Shown here: positions 44,571-53,670 of the stretch, piece after piece
Layout of the letters: each line of letters opens with the position of its first letter
Position numbering within the stretch: position 1 is the first letter of the stretch
Source of the DNA: Luteolibacter pohnpeiensis
GTDB taxonomy: Bacteria; Verrucomicrobiota; Verrucomicrobiia; Verrucomicrobiales; Akkermansiaceae
Direction: 5' to 3'
DNA: 64,000 nucleotides
Assembly (NCBI RefSeq): GCF_016595435.1
Contig: NZ_JAENIJ010000005.1
Coordinates: forward strand, 147,212 to 211,211
The notes under the pieces: model-generated
Told to the model about the DNA's origin: nothing
Seen by the model: only the letters and a program-made list of their open reading frames with translations
Databases searched by the model: none
Position numbers and translations under genes: made by a program

Positions 44571-45067
44571 GAGTTGGTTCGTGAAGGAAGCGAGGCCAGC
44601 AAACCGCGGCCTGCGTCTTCGATGAGGCGTAAAACCAGTTCAAACCCTTCCTGACCGCCCTGATAAGGATCGGGCACGTGGGAGGCGTGGTTTTCGCTGC
44701 AATACTCGACGAATGGTCGAATTTTCTGCTGCTGGCTCCGGTCGCGGTCCAATCGGTTGATTTCCCGGCGATTGTCATCGTCCATGTAGAGAACCCAATC
44801 GAAGTTTTCCAGATCGGCCTTCTTCAGCGGGCGGGCAAAGCCATCGGCAGGGTAGCCATGGGATTTCAAAGTCCGGGCCATTCTCGGATCCGGTGGTGAC
44901 CCTTCATGGTAATCGAGTGTGCCTGCCGAATCGATGTAAAACTCAGCAGATCTTCCGGCATCGGCGACTTGCTGGCGGAAGACATTTTCTGCGGCGGGTG
45001 AGCGGCAGATGTTTCCCATGCATACGAAAAGGACACGGTAGGGCGGCTGAGGCGATTCGGGCGTCAT
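44567..45067 (-). CDS. Low-molecular-weight protein-tyrosine phosphatase
   Basis: 166 residues from the ATG at 45067. The P-loop VCMGNICRS gives Cys16-x5-Arg22, and the general-acid motif is DPYQGG in the C-terminal half. Bacterial members often regulate exopolysaccharide synthesis or act on a tyrosine kinase; no such kinase is nearby. It is the first gene of a long minus-strand train and is divergent from the repeat protein gene, so the shared region 45068-45203 carries both promoters. Confidence 0.9.
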   Translation of the reverse strand: MTPESPQPPYRVLFVCMGNICRSPAAENVFRQQVADAGRSAEFYIDSAGTLDYHEGSPPDPRMARTLKSHGYPADGFARPLKKADLENFDWVLYMDDDNRREINRLDRDRSQQQKIRPFVEYCSENHASHVPDPYQGGQEGFELVLRLIEDAGRGLLASLPSRTNS

Positions 45068-45181
45068 GGGTCGGCACAGAGTTGGCGGGCGAAAGCTCAC
45101 AGGCAAGCGGAAGGTGAATTTTTCGGCATCCTTGAAAAAATATGGAAAAAACCTGCAACCGTGGGGAAATCGTGCGGTTGA

Positions 45182-45196
45182 ATGGGAAATTCCCAT
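45182..45196. promoter_or_regulatory. Inverted repeat before the repeat-protein gene
   Basis: ATGGGAA-A-TTCCCAT is a perfect 7-base inverted repeat ending seven bases before the ATG at 45204. Where a ribosome site would normally be, this palindrome sits instead, so it could be an operator or an mRNA hairpin that controls translation. Confidence 0.4.
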
Positions 45197-45203
45197 CAAT
45201 CTT

Positions 45204-46595
45204 ATGAAGAATCCTTGGATCGTCCCAGTAGCAGCATTGGCTGTCGGAGCCGTTGGCGGATTTATTTCCGGCAAAAATACAGGCTCCTCATCAAGTGATA
45301 CCGTAGCGGCGGAACAAGCCGCGCGCATGTCACGAGGCTCGTCCCGTCCCGGCATGGGAATGGATGCAGCATCGGAAAAACATAGCTCAAAAGCGAAGTC
45401 CGCTTCTGAAATCTACAAGCAGCCTGGTCAGTTGAGCCGTGTTCAGGGCTTGATCGATTATTATTCCAACCTCACCCCTGATCAGCTGGCGGATGAAGCG
45501 AAGAAGTTGGCCAATCTCCCTTGGAATGAGCGGATGATGGCTTCGATGGTTCTTTTTGGCCGCTGGGCTGAGGTGGATCCAACCGCTGCTCTGGAATTTT
45601 CCAACACGATGGGCTTCGCCGGTGCATTCGCGAAATCCACGATTCTGCAAAGCTGGGCTAGCGTGGATCCAGAAAACGCCGCGCGCTACTATTCGGAAAA
45701 TGCGAAGGAGTTCGCGATGATGAACATGATGGGTGGTCCTGGTCGTGGCCGCGATAGCGCGGGTGCGACAATCGCTGCGGAATGGGCGAAACAAGATCCA
45801 TCCGCCGCGATGGCTTGGGCAAGCACGCTTGAGACCGGTAAGGGGCAGGCAATGACCGCCGTGATCAGTGAAGTCGCAAAAACGGATCCATCCGCCGCCG
45901 CCGCCATGGTCACCAGCATGGACGAAGCTGACCGCCAAGGTGCTTACGAACAAATCGCCAAAACCTGGGCATCCACCGACTTTGACGCTGCGAAAGCATG
46001 GGCAAACTCCCTGCCAAGTGATCAGCGCGATGCTGCCATGGCTTCCGCGATCGAAGGATTGGCACAAACCGATCCTGCAACCGCAGCAAACGAGCTGAGC
46101 AGCCTTTCCGGTGATGCGGCTGATCGTGCAGTTTCCACCGTGATGCAATACTGGGCAGCTGAAGATCCAGCCAAAGCCGCAGCATGGCTCCAAGCCAATG
46201 CTTCCGAGCAGGCCCAACGCCGTTCGATGAATGAGCTGATGCCAAACTGGGTCAATCAAGATTCCGCTGCTGCTTTGTCCTACGTCCAATCACAAACGGG
46301 CGACGTTTATGACAGCGCTGCTGCCAGCTACATCATGAGCAACACCGATGGTGATCCTCAAGAGCTCCTTTCACTCACCGACAACATGGGTGATGGTGGC
46401 GACAAGTTCCGCAGCATCGGCACGATCTCGGCGCGCTGGATGGAAGAAGATCCAACTGCAGCCAAGGCGGCCATTGAAGAAATGGACATTCCAGATGGCT
46501 TTAAAGATCGCCTGATCAATGGCGGCGGCGGCGGTGGATTCCGCGGTGGCCCAGGCGGCGGTGGTAATGGCGGCGGTGGCCGTCGTGGTCGCTAA
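45204..46595 (+). CDS. W-DP-AA repeat protein, membrane-anchored and exported
   Basis: A 463-residue protein with an N-terminal hydrophobic segment (about 5-20) and then a low-complexity stretch. Helical repeats from about residue 110 are built on W-x4-DP-x-AA-x2-W: tryptophans at 121, 151, 194, 255, 317, 349 and 412, spaced about 31 residues (one unit has a 12-residue Gly/Arg insert near 178). The C-terminus is Gly-rich (about 439-463). I associate such proteins with Verrucomicrobiota, function unknown. The start at 45204 (MKNPWIVPVAALA) is preferred over the open frame to 45066. Helical solenoid and export are inferences. Confidence 0.8.
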   Translation: MKNPWIVPVAALAVGAVGGFISGKNTGSSSSDTVAAEQAARMSRGSSRPGMGMDAASEKHSSKAKSASEIYKQPGQLSRVQGLIDYYSNLTPDQLADEAKKLANLPWNERMMASMVLFGRWAEVDPTAALEFSNTMGFAGAFAKSTILQSWASVDPENAARYYSENAKEFAMMNMMGGPGRGRDSAGATIAAEWAKQDPSAAMAWASTLETGKGQAMTAVISEVAKTDPSAAAAMVTSMDEADRQGAYEQIAKTWASTDFDAAKAWANSLPSDQRDAAMASAIEGLAQTDPATAANELSSLSGDAADRAVSTVMQYWAAEDPAKAAAWLQANASEQAQRRSMNELMPNWVNQDSAAALSYVQSQTGDVYDSAAASYIMSNTDGDPQELLSLTDNMGDGGDKFRSIGTISARWMEEDPTAAKAAIEEMDIPDGFKDRLINGGGGGGFRGGPGGGGNGGGGRRGR

Positions 46596-46596
46596 T

Positions 46597-47556
46597 TTAC
46601 CGGCATTTCTGATCTAGAACAAGAAAGGCGCTTCCGGCCCCATGCGGGTCGAGAAGCGCCTTATCTTTTTCCGGGATAGCACCCAGAAAATCGGAAAATG
46701 AACTGAGGATTGAGTCGCCGCACCATGGCTGTGACCAGTGAATCAAGTCGGTGAAGTTGACATCAGCAGTGAGATCCTGCCGTCCGATATTTTGGTAAAT
46801 GGCGGGACCTTCAAGGCGCTGATGCAATAAGTAGCCACGGACTGTCCCGCCCGGACGGCGATGGTATAGGGTTTCGGCTGGTGCTCCGTAGTCGATGGTG
46901 AGTATCCGTCCGCTCTTCCAAAGCGGCAGCCAGCTTTTCAGCCATTGGTGGTAGGATTCGTGGACTTCGATGTGTTGGCCCACTGGATGGTTTTCGGAAA
47001 AGCCGCTGGACTCGGGCAGGGGAGCACCGGCGAGCAAGTGCTCCTGGATGACCGGGCGGAGCGAGAGTGCGATTTCACGCCATCCTTCCGATGTTTTGGT
47101 GAATCGGCGAACGGGAAAAGCATCTACCAATTCGTTCGAGTAAATCACAGCATGACCCTTAGCTGCTTCCAATGCGGTGGAAGGATGGAGGTGCCACGTT
47201 GCGTGATCGCCCAGAAGATTTCGCTGCATCTCGGTGAGCGAGGGGGACCTTTCGACGAGATGAAGTTTGAGCCGTCGACGAAGTGTCCACGGTAGGTTTT
47301 TACGAACGGCTGCCGCGAGGCTGCCCGATCCGGGGCCGATTTCGATCAGGTGCTGCGTGTCAAATTCCCGCATGGCGTTTGCCACCCAGCGGGCGATGGC
47401 TTGCGCCGGAGCCGTGGACCATTGGGGAGTGGTGGTGAAATCTCCACGTACTCCGATGCCCTTGATGTGCCGTGAGTAATAGCCGCGTTTCGGGTGATAC
47501 AGCGCATCCTGCATGAACTGCTCAAACGAAATCAAAGTGCCTGATTCAGATGCCAT
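46597..47556 (-). CDS. MidA/NDUFAF7-like SAM-dependent methyltransferase (DUF185)
   Basis: 319 residues. Seen are ISFEQFMQDALYHPKRGYYS at the N-terminus, LIEIGPGSGSLAAAV (SAM site), SNELVDAFPV and ILTIDYGAPAE, the DUF185 signatures. Mitochondrial NDUFAF7 dimethylates an arginine in complex I; bacterial members may do a similar job on NDH-1 subunits. Its stop is two bases from the convergent repeat-protein stop. It is preceded by the rpsP terminator. Confidence 0.88.
   Translation of the reverse strand: MASESGTLISFEQFMQDALYHPKRGYYSRHIKGIGVRGDFTTTPQWSTAPAQAIARWVANAMREFDTQHLIEIGPGSGSLAAAVRKNLPWTLRRRLKLHLVERSPSLTEMQRNLLGDHATWHLHPSTALEAAKGHAVIYSNELVDAFPVRRFTKTSEGWREIALSLRPVIQEHLLAGAPLPESSGFSENHPVGQHIEVHESYHQWLKSWLPLWKSGRILTIDYGAPAETLYHRRPGGTVRGYLLHQRLEGPAIYQNIGRQDLTADVNFTDLIHWSQPWCGDSILSSFSDFLGAIPEKDKALLDPHGAGSAFLVLDQKCR
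46625..46670 (+). terminator. Terminator of the repeat-protein gene inside convergent midA-like coding sequence
   Basis: Perfect arms AAGGCGCTTC (46625-46634) and GAAGCGCCTT (46653-46662) are followed by ATCTTTTT. The hairpin lies 30 bases after the repeat-protein stop but within codons for the last residues of the minus-strand midA-like gene, so one sequence serves as terminator on one strand and coding sequence on the other. Confidence 0.8.
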
Positions 47557-47599
47557 GGAGTCCCGCCGCCATCCTAATCAGGTGTTGCTTCGAAGGCAT

Positions 47600-47629
47600 A
47601 AAAAAACCGCGCCCCGTGAGGAGCGCGGT
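47600..47629 (-). terminator. Terminator of rpsP
   Basis: On the minus strand, arms ACCGCGC and GCGCGGT are followed by a run of seven T (A run at 47600-47606 on the plus strand). It sits between rpsP and the midA-like gene, so those two are separate transcription units. Confidence 0.85.
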
Positions 47630-47657
47630 CTCAAATGAAAAAGATAACCCGGAAAGA

Positions 47658-47915
47658 TTAAGCTTCCTTCGTAGCAGCGGTCCGAGCTTTGCGGATGATG
47701 CTGTTAACAGTTTCGGAAGGTTTTGCACCAACTGAGAGCCATTTGTCGGTCTTCTCAAGATCGATGGTGTAGTTTGCGCCTTCGAGAAGTGGATCGTAGG
47801 TTCCAATTTGCTCGATGTAACGGCCATCGCGGCGCTTGCGGCTGTCCACAGCGACGATTTTGTAATACGGGCGGTCTTTGGTGCCCTTGCGATTGAGTCG
47901 GATAGCTACAGCCAT
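47658..47915 (-). CDS. rpsP: 30S ribosomal protein S16
   Basis: 85 residues beginning [19 protein letters not shown], with [18 protein letters not shown] and a C-terminal [19 protein letters not shown]. This is the normal S16. In many bacteria it heads an rpsP-rimM-trmD-rplS operon; here it is alone with its own terminator. The ATG at 47915 has no Shine-Dalgarno. Confidence 0.97.
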   Translation of the reverse strand: MAVAIRLNRKGTKDRPYYKIVAVDSRKRRDGRYIEQIGTYDPLLEGANYTIDLEKTDKWLSVGAKPSETVNSIIRKARTAATKEA

Positions 47916-48021
47916 GGTAATACGTCGTTTCGAAAGTTGCCCAGCACGGGCGGGCGCGGAAGTTGGCGGAATTGTCTCGGATTGCCAAGCAGAATCTTAA
48001 GAGAACTGAAAAATATCTGAA

Positions 48022-50781
48022 TCATGCGGGAGTTTCGGGTCGCACGACCAGCTCGTTAAGGTCTGCCGTCAGTTTTTCGATGACCACGGGATCGACAATT
48101 TTTTTCCCATCTTCCGTGGTGATATACAGGGTGTCCATGGCGACGCCTTTTTCGGTGCAGATCCGGGCGTGAGTGGTGTTGAAGTCGTATTGATTGATGG
48201 CGTGGAAGAGATCGTGCAACAGCCCGATGCGGTCCAGTGCCTGAATTTCAACCGTGGTGCAGGATGGATGCAATTCATTCGATATCAACGCGCGAACCGG
48301 GACGGGGATGATCCCCTGATCGGTCCGTGCTTTTAAGAAGTTGTTGCGCCGACGCAGGAATTTTTCCGGCTCGTATTCGTCAGCCGAGAGGATGGATTTG
48401 AAAGTGGTATCCAGGCGCTTGCGGATTTTTGCATCAGATACCGGCTCAAAATTCGTGGTGCAGACGCGGAAAATGTTCAGCACAATGCCGTCCGTTCGGG
48501 TGAAAAGGTCAGCCGATAGGATGTTGATTTCCTCGGATGCCAAGGCACAGCAGGTTTTTTCCAAGTGCAGGGGCTTGTCGCGAGCTGCGAGCACAATTTC
48601 GGAGTAGCCGCGCTCTGGATGGTCGATCCACTTGATGCAGAATGCATAGGGATTGGTCTTTTCCTTTTCCTGGCGGATGAAATGACGGACGGTGCGGACC
48701 TGGGTGACCACTTCCGGGGCTTGGCGGAAGTTGAACGCAGCGGTCGGCATGCGCTCGAAATGCTGCTTAACCTCCTGCTGATAGTCCTCGCGCATCAGTT
48801 TCAGCACTTCGTCGCGAAGCGCGCGGCGATCGGTATCGAGTTTTTTCGAATACTTTTCGCGACCGTTTTCGAGGAAGGTTTTGGTCGATTTGTAGAGCTG
48901 TAGAATGAGTGACTCCTTCCAGCCGTTCCAGGAATCCGGCGAGGTGCCATTGGAATCGGCGAAGGTGAACAGAAACAACGCGTCGAGGTTGTCGTTGTTC
49001 TTCATGATCCCGGCAAATTCGGCGATGACCTCCGGATCGTAGATGTTTTTCGAAGTCGCGGTGCGGTAAAAGATCAGGTGGTTGTCCACCAGGAACATGA
49101 TCCGGGTGCGGCGGGCGCCTTGGATTTGCATGCGGTTGCAGAGCCGGGCGGCGAGGATCGCGGAGCCATCGATGTGCTCACGCACATTTTCCGCGCGACC
49201 GGTATCGTGTAGGATCACCGCGAGGTAGAGCGCGTAGGGATCGACGATATCGAGAAACAACCGGCGGTAAATCTGCCGCTGTGGCCGGGTTTCATCGAGC
49301 AATTGATCGAGTTGCTCAATGCATCGCAGGGTGTGCTCGTCGGCGGTGTAGCGATGAAAAAACTCGTGCTGCACCAGGCAATCAAGAGCGCCGAATTCCG
49401 GGATGTAGCGGCCGAGAAATCCGATCCGGTGCATCAGTCTTAAAGTGTGGGCGACTTCACCTTTGCGTTCGAGAATCCCTTGGAAGACCTGGCGGTTGGT
49501 TTTCGAATAGCAGAACGGGCGGTCAATGTCCGACCAGTGTGCTGCCACCAAACGCCGGATCTGCGGGCTGAGTCGGAGATTGCGCACCTGGCAATGCTGG
49601 AACAGACGCATCATCCGGTGGATGTCTTCTTTGAAAATATCGTTGTTGGCGGGGTAAATCCGTCCATCGCGGGCAATGAAACCGTCGAATTTCTCACGAT
49701 CCTTTTTGCGGAAGGTCAGGAAGGAGCGAAAGCCGTTTTCCGCGAGATCCTCCTGCTCGATCTGGAATGTTTCCATCAATGAGCCGGTGTGCTGGTAGAT
49801 GTGGCGCGTGTGGCGATAGTAGTCGCGCATGAACGCCTCGGTGCGGCGGAGAATGCTGCGTTGCGGGTATTGGAATGAAGTCGCGACCACGCCCTGCAGT
49901 TGCAGGGTCAGCATGTCTGTTGCCCGCTTGGTGTGGTAATGCAGTTCATTGCGGACCCGGTGGAGAAAGTCGTAGGCGGCTTCCAATTCGCGCAAGGTGT
50001 TGGCGGTGATGATGCGATCGGCGGCGAGCTTTTTCAGGTCGCTGTCGCCTCGTTTTACACGGGCAACCCAGAGGATGTTTTGGTAATCACGCAAGGAGCC
50101 GCAGCCTTCTTTGACGTTCGGCTCCTGAAGAAAAACCGTGCGTGAGTATTTTTGGTGGCGGTTGCGCAGATCTTGTCGGCGCAGATCGAAAAACGCGTCC
50201 TGGTTTTTCTGAATGCAGTCCCGGTCAAATCCCTCCTGGAATTTCTCGAACAACGGCCGATCGCCATCGACCAAGCGTGCATCCATCAGCGCGGTTTTGT
50301 TTTCCTGATCCGCCTTCGCTTCCTGAATGCACTCGTTGATCGACCGGCAAGCGTGGCCGACTTTGAAGCCAACGTCCCATAGGAGATAGAGAATTTCCTG
50401 CACCAGCTCCTGCAGCGCCTTGGGTAATTTGGTGGAAGCGCGGGGGAGCAGGAAAAGAATGTCGATGTCTGAACTCGGGTTCAGCGTGCCACGTCCATAA
50501 CCACCGGTGGCGACCAGGGCGATCGGCGGCACGTTGCCATTCCGGGCGTTGAGCGCGCTTGCAAGAATCGAGCTGAGCACCGTGTCGATCAAGGCTGCCC
50601 GGGCGCGTGCGACTTCCAATCCGCCTGCACCGGCACGATGGCGGAGCTTGATGCGGTGTTCTTCGATTTTCAGGAATCGCTTGTAGAGCGCGATCCGTTC
50701 GGAAGGAGAAAGCTGCCCACGGATCGCGGGTTCCAGGGCTTCGCGGGCGTGATCTTCGAGCCGGTTGAGGTGGGCTGACAT
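48022..50781 (-). CDS. glnD: PII uridylyltransferase / uridylyl-removing enzyme
   Basis: GlnD adds or removes UMP on PII proteins according to glutamine level. The 919 residues have the nucleotidyltransferase site ATGGYGRGTLNPSSDIDIL (about 91), the HD hydrolase domain (VILHDTGRAENVREH), and two C-terminal ACT domains that sense glutamine (ALDRIGLLHDLFHAIN in the last). It is a single gene with no PII or glnA neighbour. Ahead of it 38 bases separate it from psd. Confidence 0.94.
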   Translation of the reverse strand: MSAHLNRLEDHAREALEPAIRGQLSPSERIALYKRFLKIEEHRIKLRHRAGAGGLEVARARAALIDTVLSSILASALNARNGNVPPIALVATGGYGRGTLNPSSDIDILFLLPRASTKLPKALQELVQEILYLLWDVGFKVGHACRSINECIQEAKADQENKTALMDARLVDGDRPLFEKFQEGFDRDCIQKNQDAFFDLRRQDLRNRHQKYSRTVFLQEPNVKEGCGSLRDYQNILWVARVKRGDSDLKKLAADRIITANTLRELEAAYDFLHRVRNELHYHTKRATDMLTLQLQGVVATSFQYPQRSILRRTEAFMRDYYRHTRHIYQHTGSLMETFQIEQEDLAENGFRSFLTFRKKDREKFDGFIARDGRIYPANNDIFKEDIHRMMRLFQHCQVRNLRLSPQIRRLVAAHWSDIDRPFCYSKTNRQVFQGILERKGEVAHTLRLMHRIGFLGRYIPEFGALDCLVQHEFFHRYTADEHTLRCIEQLDQLLDETRPQRQIYRRLFLDIVDPYALYLAVILHDTGRAENVREHIDGSAILAARLCNRMQIQGARRTRIMFLVDNHLIFYRTATSKNIYDPEVIAEFAGIMKNNDNLDALFLFTFADSNGTSPDSWNGWKESLILQLYKSTKTFLENGREKYSKKLDTDRRALRDEVLKLMREDYQQEVKQHFERMPTAAFNFRQAPEVVTQVRTVRHFIRQEKEKTNPYAFCIKWIDHPERGYSEIVLAARDKPLHLEKTCCALASEEINILSADLFTRTDGIVLNIFRVCTTNFEPVSDAKIRKRLDTTFKSILSADEYEPEKFLRRRNNFLKARTDQGIIPVPVRALISNELHPSCTTVEIQALDRIGLLHDLFHAINQYDFNTTHARICTEKGVAMDTLYITTEDGKKIVDPVVIEKLTADLNELVVRPETPA

Positions 50782-50819
50782 GGGGTGGGTGAAGAGCGGA
50801 TTCCAGGTGGTGCGGCGAT

Positions 50820-51713
50820 TCAGGAGGCGGTGCCCATCCGCTCACCGAAGTGGGCGTAGAGCTCGATTTGTTTGGCGGATTTTTCCACCAGATCCTCCGC
50901 AAGCCGGATTGCTCCCGGTTCGAAAAGAGTGAGGGTGGATGATCCGCCGAAGGCAAAATATCCTTTTTCGTCGCCCTTGGCCACAGGCGAATCCGGTTCG
51001 TAGGTTTGTCCGATGGTGCCGACGCAGGTAGCGCCAATTTCCATCAGCAATACCGTGCCGAATTGCTCCGTTTTCAGCTCTGTCACCGTTCGTTTGTTGG
51101 TCCACAAATAGGCAAGTTTCTGGCGCAAGGCGATCGGCGAGACCGAAAACAACGGGCCGGCGATCGAGCGGGTTTTTCCGGGAATCCCGGCTGCCGGGAA
51201 GTGAAACCGGTGGTAATCGACCGGGCAGAGCCGGGAAAGGATCAGGGTGCCGTCGGCATATTTTTTCGCCAGCGCGGCATCATCCAAAAGCGTTGGCAGG
51301 TCGAATCGCTGGCCTTTGACGAAGACACCTGAAATGTCTGATGCTTTCTGAAACCCCAGATGTCGACCATCGGCGGGGAATACCACGCTGTTTTCATCCG
51401 GATCCACAGGCCGGGCGGATGGCTTGAGTTTGCGGAAAAAGAATTCATTGAAGCTGCCATAAGAATCCGGTGAATCCGCGAAGTCCGCAGGGTCCAACCC
51501 GTAGTGGCGGATGAAAGGCGCGATGCGATTGGCTGAGGCAGGCGTGCTCATTTTCCGCCCATACCATGCCGAGAAAAACGGCCGCTTCACGAACGCGTGG
51601 AGTGAGATCGCGCCGAGCGGATTGGCGTATGACCAACGCAGGAATCCCTCACCATAAACTTGTTCGGTTTCGATCTTTCCGGTGTGTCGATTGAAATACT
51701 GAATGGGTTCCAT
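50820..51713 (-). CDS. psd: Phosphatidylserine decarboxylase proenzyme
   Basis: 297 residues from the ATG at 51713 (MEPIQYFNRHTGKIET). Psd makes phosphatidylethanolamine. The self-cleavage site that forms the pyruvoyl group is AFGGSSTLTLF near the C-terminus (cleavage before a serine in GGSS). FSPVDYH-like PVDYHRFHFP and FNEFFFRKL are also present. It is the larger class of Psd. The frame stays open to 51839, but this would cover the divergent lipoprotein gene. No pssA is nearby. Confidence 0.93.
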   Translation of the reverse strand: MEPIQYFNRHTGKIETEQVYGEGFLRWSYANPLGAISLHAFVKRPFFSAWYGRKMSTPASANRIAPFIRHYGLDPADFADSPDSYGSFNEFFFRKLKPSARPVDPDENSVVFPADGRHLGFQKASDISGVFVKGQRFDLPTLLDDAALAKKYADGTLILSRLCPVDYHRFHFPAAGIPGKTRSIAGPLFSVSPIALRQKLAYLWTNKRTVTELKTEQFGTVLLMEIGATCVGTIGQTYEPDSPVAKGDEKGYFAFGGSSTLTLFEPGAIRLAEDLVEKSAKQIELYAHFGERMGTAS

Positions 51714-51808
51714 GGCGGGTTTAAATGGTTGAATGATTGATCGGCAGTCGAACGCGATTTGCCCGATTCGGCTTGCGCGTTTCCGGCTCCGGGCGTATCG
51801 CCGCAGGC

Positions 51809-52402
51809 ATGAAGTCCCGGCTGTTGGTCCTGATTGCAAGCGTTATTGCGGTGACAGGCTGCGAGAAAAAAGCAGAAGTGGTGATCACGCAAACGCGGCC
51901 CATCACCTCGCGCGATGCAAATCCGAAACTTTTTGCCACCAGCGACGAGCGTTTTCGCGATGCGAAACCCAGCCCGGTCAAAGGAGTTGCTCCCGAAAAC
52001 TGGCTCGCCCGCCCGGCGTCTCAGTTTCGATTGCTGAACTACACCTTCGGCCCAAACGCAGAGTGCGAGGTCTATGTCTCGATTTCCCAAGGCGGTGTTT
52101 TGGAAAACGTGAACCGCTGGCTCAAGCAGTTCGATAGCCCTCCACTCACCGATGAGGAATTTCGCAAAATGCGGCAGGTCAGGATCGCCGATACCACCGG
52201 AGTTTGGGTGGAGGCGGAAGGGGAATACAAATCAGGAATGGCAGCTGGAGGCGTTCAGGAAGCGAACTATGCGCTGGCCGGCGTCATTGCGAATGTTCAA
52301 GGGCAAATTCTTACCGTTAAAATGATCGGGCCGGCCTCTGAAGTTCAGGATGCTAAACCGCAGCTCGAGGCCTTCGCGGCAAGCCTGCACATGGTTGATT
52401 GA
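51809..52402 (+). CDS. Putative lipoprotein of unknown function
   Basis: 197 residues from the ATG at 51809. A signal peptide with lipobox VTGC (Cys18) suggests lipidation and export. The mature part has no motif I recognise; FRLLNYTFGPNAECEVYVSI and the C-terminal PQLEAFAASLHMV look globular. It is followed closely by the cytochrome c assembly genes (41 bases to the ResB ATG), so a role in the same envelope process is possible but unproved. Divergent from psd (95 bases). Confidence 0.72.
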   Translation: MKSRLLVLIASVIAVTGCEKKAEVVITQTRPITSRDANPKLFATSDERFRDAKPSPVKGVAPENWLARPASQFRLLNYTFGPNAECEVYVSISQGGVLENVNRWLKQFDSPPLTDEEFRKMRQVRIADTTGVWVEAEGEYKSGMAAGGVQEANYALAGVIANVQGQILTVKMIGPASEVQDAKPQLEAFAASLHMVD

Positions 52403-52443
52403 TTCACAGCCCGCGCCACGTATCACCGCATACTTTTCGAAAC

Positions 52444-53670
52444 ATGGAACACTCAGAACTGCCACCCTTACGAAAAAAACCTCGTTCGCCCTTCTTGATG
52501 GTGTTCGACTTTTTTTCCGGGCTTGGATTGGCGACGGTCCTATTGATTTTCCTGGGAATTCTAACTTGGCTGGCAACCTTGGAGCAGACTGAATTCGGTC
52601 TTCAGGCGACACTTCACAAGTACTTCAGCATTGATAAGTTTTACTTGGTTCCTGAGATCAATGGGAAAGTCGTCCCTATTATTCTCCCCAGCGGATATTG
52701 GGTTTGTGCACTTCTGTTGGTTAACTTGATCCTTGGCGGCATCGCGCGGATGCGGAAAGGCTGGAAAAATATCGGTGTTCTCATTGCTCACTTTTCCATG
52801 GTTTTCCTGCTGATTGCAGGAGGCGTTGCTGATTATTACACCGAGCGCGGTTCCATGGCTCTGTCCAAGGGCCAATCCAGTGAAGTGGCGGAGGATTACT
52901 TCGAATACGTCGTCGAGGTCGCAGAAATCAAAGATGGTCAGCCCCAGCAAATCCACTTCATTCCTGGAAAGGATCTGACGGATTTGGATGATGGCAAAAG
53001 CCGGATCTTCCGTTTGCCAGATCTTCCATTTGATATCGAAATCGCAGGATACCTCGAAAACGGCGGCCCCGTCAGCGAAATGGAGCGGGCGCCAGATCAA
53101 AATCAATTAACGGTCGATGGCTATTGGTTGATGAGTCGGCCTAGCGAGAAAAAAGCCGAACTCAACACGGCGGCTTGTTACGCAAGGGTCTTGTATCGGG
53201 ACAAATCGAAATCACCTCAGCCATTCATTTTGGCCGGAGCCAGCTTCTACCCGTTTACCATAAAAGTCGATGATCGCACCTTCACCTTTGACATGCACAA
53301 ACGGTATTGGGTGGTCCCATTTCAGGTGAAACTGGATGAATTTGCCGCTACATTCCACCCAGGCACCCGCAAGGCATCGAAATTTGTCAGTGATGTCACC
53401 CGCATCGAGAACGGCACCGAAGCTAAGGTGAAAATTGAGATGAATGAGCCGATGCGCTACGAGGGACTGACATTTTATCAGGCAAGTTATGGTCCCCAGG
53501 GAGCCGGTCCAAATGATCCATTGTATTCGGTCTTGGAAGTTGTTCGGAATCCGTCGGATCAATGGCCGAAATACTGTCTCTACATGGCAGCTTTTGGTTT
53601 GTTCGTCCACTTTATCACCAAATTGGTAATCTTCCTCATGGGAAGCACCCGCAAGAATCGCCATGTCTAA
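52444..53670 (+). CDS. resB: ResB-like cytochrome c biogenesis protein
   Basis: 408 residues from the ATG at 52444. ResB/Ccs1 helps deliver heme and keep apocytochrome c reduced in system II. There are about four membrane segments: FDFFSGLGLATVLLIFLGI near residue 20, one around 85-105, one near 115-135 and one close to the C-terminus, with a large outer loop (about 150-370). The open frame upstream to 52399 overlaps the lipoprotein gene. It overlaps the next gene, ccsA, by eight bases, so the two are one unit. Confidence 0.88.
   Translation: MEHSELPPLRKKPRSPFLMVFDFFSGLGLATVLLIFLGILTWLATLEQTEFGLQATLHKYFSIDKFYLVPEINGKVVPIILPSGYWVCALLLVNLILGGIARMRKGWKNIGVLIAHFSMVFLLIAGGVADYYTERGSMALSKGQSSEVAEDYFEYVVEVAEIKDGQPQQIHFIPGKDLTDLDDGKSRIFRLPDLPFDIEIAGYLENGGPVSEMERAPDQNQLTVDGYWLMSRPSEKKAELNTAACYARVLYRDKSKSPQPFILAGASFYPFTIKVDDRTFTFDMHKRYWVVPFQVKLDEFAATFHPGTRKASKFVSDVTRIENGTEAKVKIEMNEPMRYEGLTFYQASYGPQGAGPNDPLYSVLEVVRNPSDQWPKYCLYMAAFGLFVHFITKLVIFLMGSTRKNRHV

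Noticed and set aside
45387..46289. 300-codon minus-strand frame opposite the repeat protein
   Set aside because: The plus-strand repeat protein has clear periodic structure, and the opposite frame merely reflects the repeats.
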